Source of the DNA: Panagrolaimus kolymaensis
Lineage: Eukaryota > Nematoda > Chromadorea > Rhabditida > Panagrolaimidae
DNA length: 64,000 nt
Assembly: GCA_028622995.1 (NCBI GenBank)
Contig: JAJQJQ010000010.1
Location: forward strand, 682,001-746,000
Direction: 5' to 3'
Translations under genes and position numbers: made by a program
Part shown: positions 62,420 through 64,000 of the stretch, in pieces
How positions within the stretch are numbered: the stretch's first letter is position 1
How the letters are laid out: the number at the start of each line of letters is the position of its first letter
The notes under the pieces: generated by a model
The model's input: only the letters and a program-made list of their open reading frames with translations
What the model was told of the DNA's origin: nothing
Databases searched by the model: none

Positions 62420-64000
62420 ATGCAAGCTATTAATAGCTCCAACGGAGGACTCAAATCATCCATGGGCCCTGTAACGACTGCATCAACGATGGATCCCCGA
62501 AGACCTTATGGTCGAATCATGGATGATGCATCAATAGTTAGGGCATCATCAACATTACCAACATCACTTCGAAATGGTATGTATCCAATTTTGAATCTTT
62601 AATGTCTTTCATTTTTTTGGACCAAATAGTCTTTTTTTCTTACAAAAAGTGTAAGAAAGCCGACAACAATTTTTATGTCGGTCGAATGAATCGACGACGA
62701 AAAGAACGGCTTAGCAACCCCCGAGCGATCTCACACGTTTACAAAAAAAGGTTTAAACAAGCGATTTTGGATAAAGTCTCTCTCTTTTTTCTTTAAAAAT
62801 ATTTTCCTTATGTATTTTTAATTGAAAGGACGGTCAAAAATGGGTCTATTCAATAATCGAAAAACTTTTATCGATTGATTATTTAAAAAATTTTTTTTAT
62901 GTTTTTCAATACTATTTTAAATTTTTAAAGCTTTTCGTCTGCTGATATTTTTATGATGAATCATTCTTTTTAAAAATATAATTCAAATAATTTATTTTTA
63001 CAGCCCTGTCGTCAAATAATTCATCTACAGCAGCAGATAATAACAGTGATAATCAAACTCTCGTTGAACGTTGTGTACATGTTTATAAAGAAATTGATGG
63101 GTATGGTTTAACTGTGACAGGTGAAAATCCAGTATATGTAAATTATGTAAAGCCTGATGGTCCTGCATTTCACGCGGGTGTGCGTCAAGGTGATCGAATT
63201 TTAAAGGTCAATGGCATGCCTGTCACTCGTTCAAATCATCATGAAGTAGTTCGAATGATTTCTGGTATGCGTTTTTAAAATAGCTTTTATTACATGAAAA
63301 AAAACTCATTAAAATTTGAATTGAATTTATTTTATTTTTTTAAGATGGCCAAAAAGTGGCATTGACCTTGTTGAGTAAACCTTCAGAATATTCTGCCAAT
63401 GCACTTTCATCAAGTGGTCAAACGGCCATTGTAACTCAATGTGCTTACGATTATGAAGTTAGTTTTTTTTATATATTTCTTCGAAAATTTTAAAACATCT
63501 ATAAAACACAATATGTCTGTTTTCAGATTCCCATATCAAAAGATGATATTCGTAGGCGTCAAATCACAAAATTGAATGACATGTTGCGTTCTGAAAGAAA
63601 CCACATTGAGGTTTGCTTTTTTGTCGCTTTTTTATATTTCTCCCGCCCTCAAGTCTTATCTTTTCTCCCATTCCAACGACAACATGACTGTTGCTTGTTT
63701 GGTTGCTGGACATAACAAGAAGCTCATGGTTAGACTGCTGCTTTTTTTAGGCAGCGGCTTTTTTATGTATATCAGATCTTTCCAACTTCAAAAAAACCAT
63801 GCCTTTAAGAAACATGCTTGATGTTGTTTTTGTTTTTTCTTCTTAAAGTCATTGGTTTCATTTCGACTTTGATATATGTAGATATTATTTTTTCTTTAAT
63901 TTTTTTCGAGTCGTTACCTTTTTAGAGTTTACAACGAAATTGTGGTCAAGAAGACCAAGCAGAAGCTGTTCGAGTTGCCTTGGAGCGGACTCACGAGCTT
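62420..64000 (+). CDS. rhgf-1: PDZ-RhoGEF (ARHGEF11/12-like, RHGF-1), 5' part, cut by the window end
   Basis: Five exons are visible (62420-62576, 63004-63264, 63345-63457, 63527-63610, 63926-64000 and beyond), in frame throughout. After a ~75-residue Ser/Asn-rich start comes a PDZ domain. Its ligand-binding loop is GYGLTVTG, followed by VKPDGPAFHAGVRQGDRILK and VNGMPVTRSNHHEVVRMI, close to the PDZ of vertebrate ARHGEF11/12. The following KLNDMLRSERNHIE segment also resembles the region after the PDZ in that family. The RGS-like, C1, DH and PH domains expected next lie outside the window. Family role: Rho activation downstream of G12/13 receptors; in C. elegans RHGF-1 acts in neurons. Intron 1 is 427 bases and intron 4 is 315 bases. 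The start ATG is tentative because the frame stays open upstream. Confidence 0.85.

Noticed and set aside
62602..62796. Arg/Lys-rich open frame in rhgf-1 intron 1 (GRMNRRRKERLSNP)
   Set aside because: It lies in the intron between two in-phase exons, has no convincing acceptor/donor pair, and inclusion is not needed for the PDZ reading frame.

Overview
The window is nuclear DNA from an AT-rich nematode. The evidence is intron-rich genes with mostly short introns (about 45-200 bases), introns ending in TTTTTAG or TTTTCAG, probable spliced-leader acceptors just upstream of start codons, and gene families typical of nematodes (NLP-1/MSFamide precursor, KIN-29, SYG-1, RBC-1). I cannot name the species; a non-Caenorhabditis worm with a low-GC genome fits. 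No tRNA, rRNA, CRISPR array or intact transposase was seen. 

Layout, left to right. 1-2.7 kb has no gene I can support. 2.8-3.8 kb is a cysteine-rich, membrane-anchored protein of unknown function (+), convergent with a DEG/ENaC channel subunit (-, 4.2-5.7 kb). A 275-base inverted repeat resembling a MITE lies in the next gap. 6.8-17.2 kb holds a complete 22-exon rabconnectin-3 alpha/DMXL gene (rbc-1, 3029 aa), convergent with a coiled-coil gene (-, 17.5-18.9 kb). 21.6-23.5 kb is a secreted CAP-domain protein with a novel-looking cysteine-rich N-terminal half. 27.1-29.6 kb is a compact cluster: nlp-1 neuropeptide precursor, a Ly6/uPAR GPI-type protein and a convergent LC8 dynein light chain. 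After a 6 kb gene-free stretch comes syg-1 (35.7-38.4 kb, five Ig domains and a C-terminal THV). After another 4 kb gap comes a SIK-type kinase, kin-29 (42.6-45.8 kb), then a multi-pass membrane protein with an apparent frameshift (46.8-48.4 kb), convergent with a glycine-rich secreted protein (-). 50.1-51.2 kb is a small two-Ig muscle-type protein. 54.9-57.4 kb is an orphan class A GPCR, followed at 57.7 kb by an acidic protein that may be its co-transcribed partner. That is convergent with a small helical secreted protein (-, 58.7-59.4 kb). The window ends inside the 5' part of a PDZ-RhoGEF gene (rhgf-1, from 62.4 kb). 

The theme is neural and sensory biology: synapse specificity (SYG-1), synaptic vesicle/V-ATPase regulation (RBC-1), neuropeptide (NLP-1), sensory kinase (KIN-29), ion channel (DEG/ENaC), orphan GPCR, Ly6 protein and RhoGEF. 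The gene-free stretches are very rich in A and T homopolymer runs and are largest upstream of developmentally regulated genes, which suggests, but does not prove, large regulatory regions. All exon models come from reading frames and splice motifs only; where I give a total length, the joined exons kept an open frame.
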